From Cycas panzhihuaensis (lineage: Eukaryota; Cycadophyta): a stretch of DNA of 64,000 nt. Made by a program: the position numbers and the translations under genes. This document shows, one piece after another, positions 61,812 to 64,000 of the stretch. A model generated the notes under the pieces. It was given only the letters and a program-made list of their open reading frames with translations. It ran no database searches and was not told where the DNA came from. Location of the stretch: assembly GCA_023213395.1 (NCBI GenBank), contig CM041465.1, forward strand, positions 58,907,741 through 58,971,740, in the 5' to 3' direction. How positions within the stretch are numbered: position 1 is the stretch's first letter; every line of letters begins with the position of its first letter.

Positions 61812-61813
61812 CT

Positions 61814-62227
61814 TGGGGTGATTCTTCTCACAAGTGTTCCTTGGTATAATATAAAAATAGTAATTCATAACTACTTTATTCAAATCAACAAAGACAAATA
61901 GATTATCAAAAGAGTCTAATAAGCATAAGAGTGCTAATTGATCACCAAATAAAAGTACCAAAGCATAATCTCTTTCAGATGTAATATCAAGCTAACCATT
62001 TTTTATAATCCATGACCCTATATAAACAAAATAGGGTCTGTCCCACATAATCTTATTGGTAGCCTAGGCAGCCTTACATTCTATTAGACAACATAATAGT
62101 CTTGCATACCATTGGCTAGTTGATTGGCCTATGCACCAAGTTCGATAACTAACCTTATCACTTAACCTTATGGTAGTTCTCTACGTATTATTGCTTTACA
62201 TAACTTAATAAGATGAGTTATGTAATA
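61814..62227 (-). repeat. G 5' LTR
   Basis: 414 bp, direct copy of 56884-57298, from tattacataac (62227) to caccca (61814) on minus. A tatataaa element lies at about 62022-62029 on plus and in the other copy. Confidence 0.9.
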
Positions 62228-62232
62228 GATTA

Positions 62233-62613
62233 GGCCCTCAATGAAAGTGCTCTTAATTAAAAGATTTATTGATGATGTGACTAAGGGTGACGTCTAATAT
62301 TTGCATCTGATTATAGTAGCTATAATTTTAATGTTTATAGCCATTGGTTATTGATAGCTTATATGACTAAAATGTATCAAACCTAACATGTTAATGTATA
62401 TGTATTTTTTAGCCTATACCTTATTTCTTACTTATTTTAGCTTTATTAAGACATCATTTCTTAATTATCTTATAATCATTTTATGAAGGGCTTTATTATA
62501 TTTTATAAAAATTATGGCAAGTGGCCTTACTACCATCTATAAGGGGTTTACACCTTATCATGAAGGTGCTATAAGTTAATTTAACTATAATCAAGGGATT
62601 TTAAGGTGGGAGT
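62233..62613. other. AT-rich DNA ending in a purine tract
   Basis: No genes. It is the right flank of G and continues from 56551-56883. It ends ttaaggtgggagt, nearly the same as the purine tract before the LTR at 50376. Confidence 0.45.
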
Positions 62614-63537
62614 TGGTATGAAAGTATATTATATGTATGAATTTATATAAATAAATATAGATGTATTTACTTTAGAGAATATCAAATTATTTTGAAATAT
62701 AAATATAATATATTTATATTAATTAAAAAGATATAATGTAAGTGAAAGTATATTTAGTGTCTAATAGTGTACTAAGATATATTAAGGTTTATAAAGGGTG
62801 TTATGGTTTTTCTCTTACCCTACCTTTTCAATCTGTTATTCAATTTAAAGAATGTATGGATTGGTTTTCTAAGGATTTTAATAGGAGATGCAAATATTGA
62901 AAATATAAGAATCTACTTTCATATGTTGCTCATTATTTGAGTCTCTTATTTTGCCCTTCCTTTTCTAGGTTTACTCTCTAAGTTCTTACTTTTTATATAT
63001 AATGAAGCATCTTTGAGGAGGAAGCAAGTATGTTTTGAGGAATTTATGGAGTGTAGGTTCCAACAATTGAAGTGGGAAGAGTATACAAAGAATTAAATAG
63101 GATATTAGTTTTTAATAGGAAGCTACTCCTCTAATCTTTTAATTGTATTGAGGTTCTTTCTTTCTCTTTTATTAAATTTTTGGTAAAAGTATGTTGGAGG
63201 AGAAAGTAAGTTTGGAGATATCATATTTCTTGAATTATATTTTTGTGTGTGTGTGTGTATACATACACATACAAAAAAGGAAAAAAAAAAAAAAACATGT
63301 ATATATGTGTATGTGTGTGTGTGTTACAAATCCTAATTATCTTTCTATTAAAATAGTTAGTTTGAAATGATTTGGGTAGGAAGAGTTGTATCTTTTGGTA
63401 GGATCCCATCAAGGAGTATAAATATATACCTTTTATATGAACTCATCATCTTTTATGAATATATTTATTTGGATCTAATCAAAGTTTTTTCTTACATATT
63501 ATTGTGAGTTCTCTTAGAATTATTAAGTCTTATATCA
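62614..63537 (+). repeat. LTR of a further copia-like element (candidate)
   Basis: The start tggtatgaaag follows the purine tract; the end tatatca is followed by ag and tggtgtcaaagccatgc, a good initiator tRNA-Met primer site (63540). A TATA box tataaatata lies at 63416-63425, about 115 bases before the end, as usual in copia LTRs. A GT/TA microsatellite and A-run lie at 63241-63325. The partner LTR was not found in the window. Confidence 0.5.
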
Positions 63538-63539
63538 AG

Positions 63540-64000
63540 TGGTGTCAAAGCCATGCTTCTACTATGTGGATTTAGAGATATATGTATATATAATACATAC
63601 TCTCCCATCACATTCTCTCCATTTCAACACCCTACCAAAATTTTTATAATGTTGTGTATTTAATTTAAAAATAAAAATAAAAATCTCCACCTCTGCATCG
63701 AGGTTGCCATGAAAATAATTTATTATTAACATATTACATGTTATAATATATGTTGTATTAAATATACATAAATCTACATTGAGTTATCACTATAGATTTA
63801 TTGAAAGGCACAATCAAGTAACTATTGTAATACATTGTTAGCCTACAAAGTCAAATGTCCAAAATATATATCTATAAAATACATCATGCCATTGAACCAT
63901 CAAAAATATATATCCATATGGGTTTGTACTACATAATTAAGCTTGTCTACAATGGTTGTTATATAAGCTTCATAAATATCAAGATGAAGATCTCACCTAA
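63540..64000. other. Interior start after the primer site; no gene seen
   Basis: After the primer-binding site (63540-63552) I see no gag frame or other motif before the window ends. Confidence 0.4.

Larger units (their letters stand above)
56884..62227 (-). mobile_element. G: chromodomain Ty3/gypsy element (chromovirus) on minus strand
   Basis: 5.34 kb with LTRs at 56884-57298 and 61814-62227 and a perfect target duplication gatta (56879-56883 and 62228-62232). From right to left on minus: LTR, primer site, gag, protease, RT, RNase H, integrase, chromodomain, purine tract, LTR. Integrase last with a chromodomain places it among plant chromoviruses, separate from the Tat family to the left. 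All frames are broken. Confidence 0.94.

Overview
This window is repeat-dense plant nuclear DNA. I see no host protein gene, tRNA, rRNA, CRISPR array or bacterial-style operon. Everything recognisable belongs to LTR retrotransposons inserted into one another. Their size, nesting and decay suggest a land plant, probably a seed plant, with a large genome; the species cannot be named from the sequence.

Layout. Three related giant Ty3/gypsy elements of Tat/Ogre type, called E1, E2 and E3 here, fill positions 1 to about 46.7 kb. E3 (+ strand) is the oldest. Its 5' LTR is split by E2, its gag is split by a Ty1/copia element (C1, 33495-39166), and its 3' LTR begins at 46210. E2 (- strand) ends at 29653, runs left past the window edge, and is itself interrupted by E1. 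E1 (+ strand, 1571-18261, 16.7 kb) is complete: 2.7 kb LTRs, target duplication gatgg, primer-binding site, decayed gag, protease, RT, RNase H and integrase. It also has two extra genes beyond integrase. From 46.7 to 64 kb the DNA is AT-rich and holds a small non-coding LTR element (48.2-50.6 kb), a copia element on the minus strand (C2, 51450-56545, target duplication attta), a chromodomain-bearing Ty3/gypsy element on the minus strand (G, 56884-62227, target duplication gatta) and a further LTR near the right end.

The most notable feature is the 3' cassette shared by E1, E2 and E3. Downstream of integrase, and antisense to it, lies a plant-mobile-domain (PMD) gene that looks like a proper gene. 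It has its own TATA box, aligned splice donors and acceptors for two introns, and a C-terminal exon that is coiled-coil-like in E1 and E3. In E1 a 40-codon first exon splices in phase to the PMD exon. Head to head with it is a second, archaeal-type RNase H (aRNH) in the sense direction, still open over 137 codons in E3. A palindromic motif centred on GGTACC occurs both in the LTR upstream of the LTR TATA box and in PMD intron 1. E2 and E3 have independently lost RT and most of pol yet keep this cassette (E2's aRNH would lie just outside the window). PMD coding frames carry stops, three of them at the same codons in E1 and E2, so present function is doubtful even though the architecture is conserved.

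All interpretation is by eye from motifs and pairwise comparison inside the window. No database search, alignment program or expression data was used.
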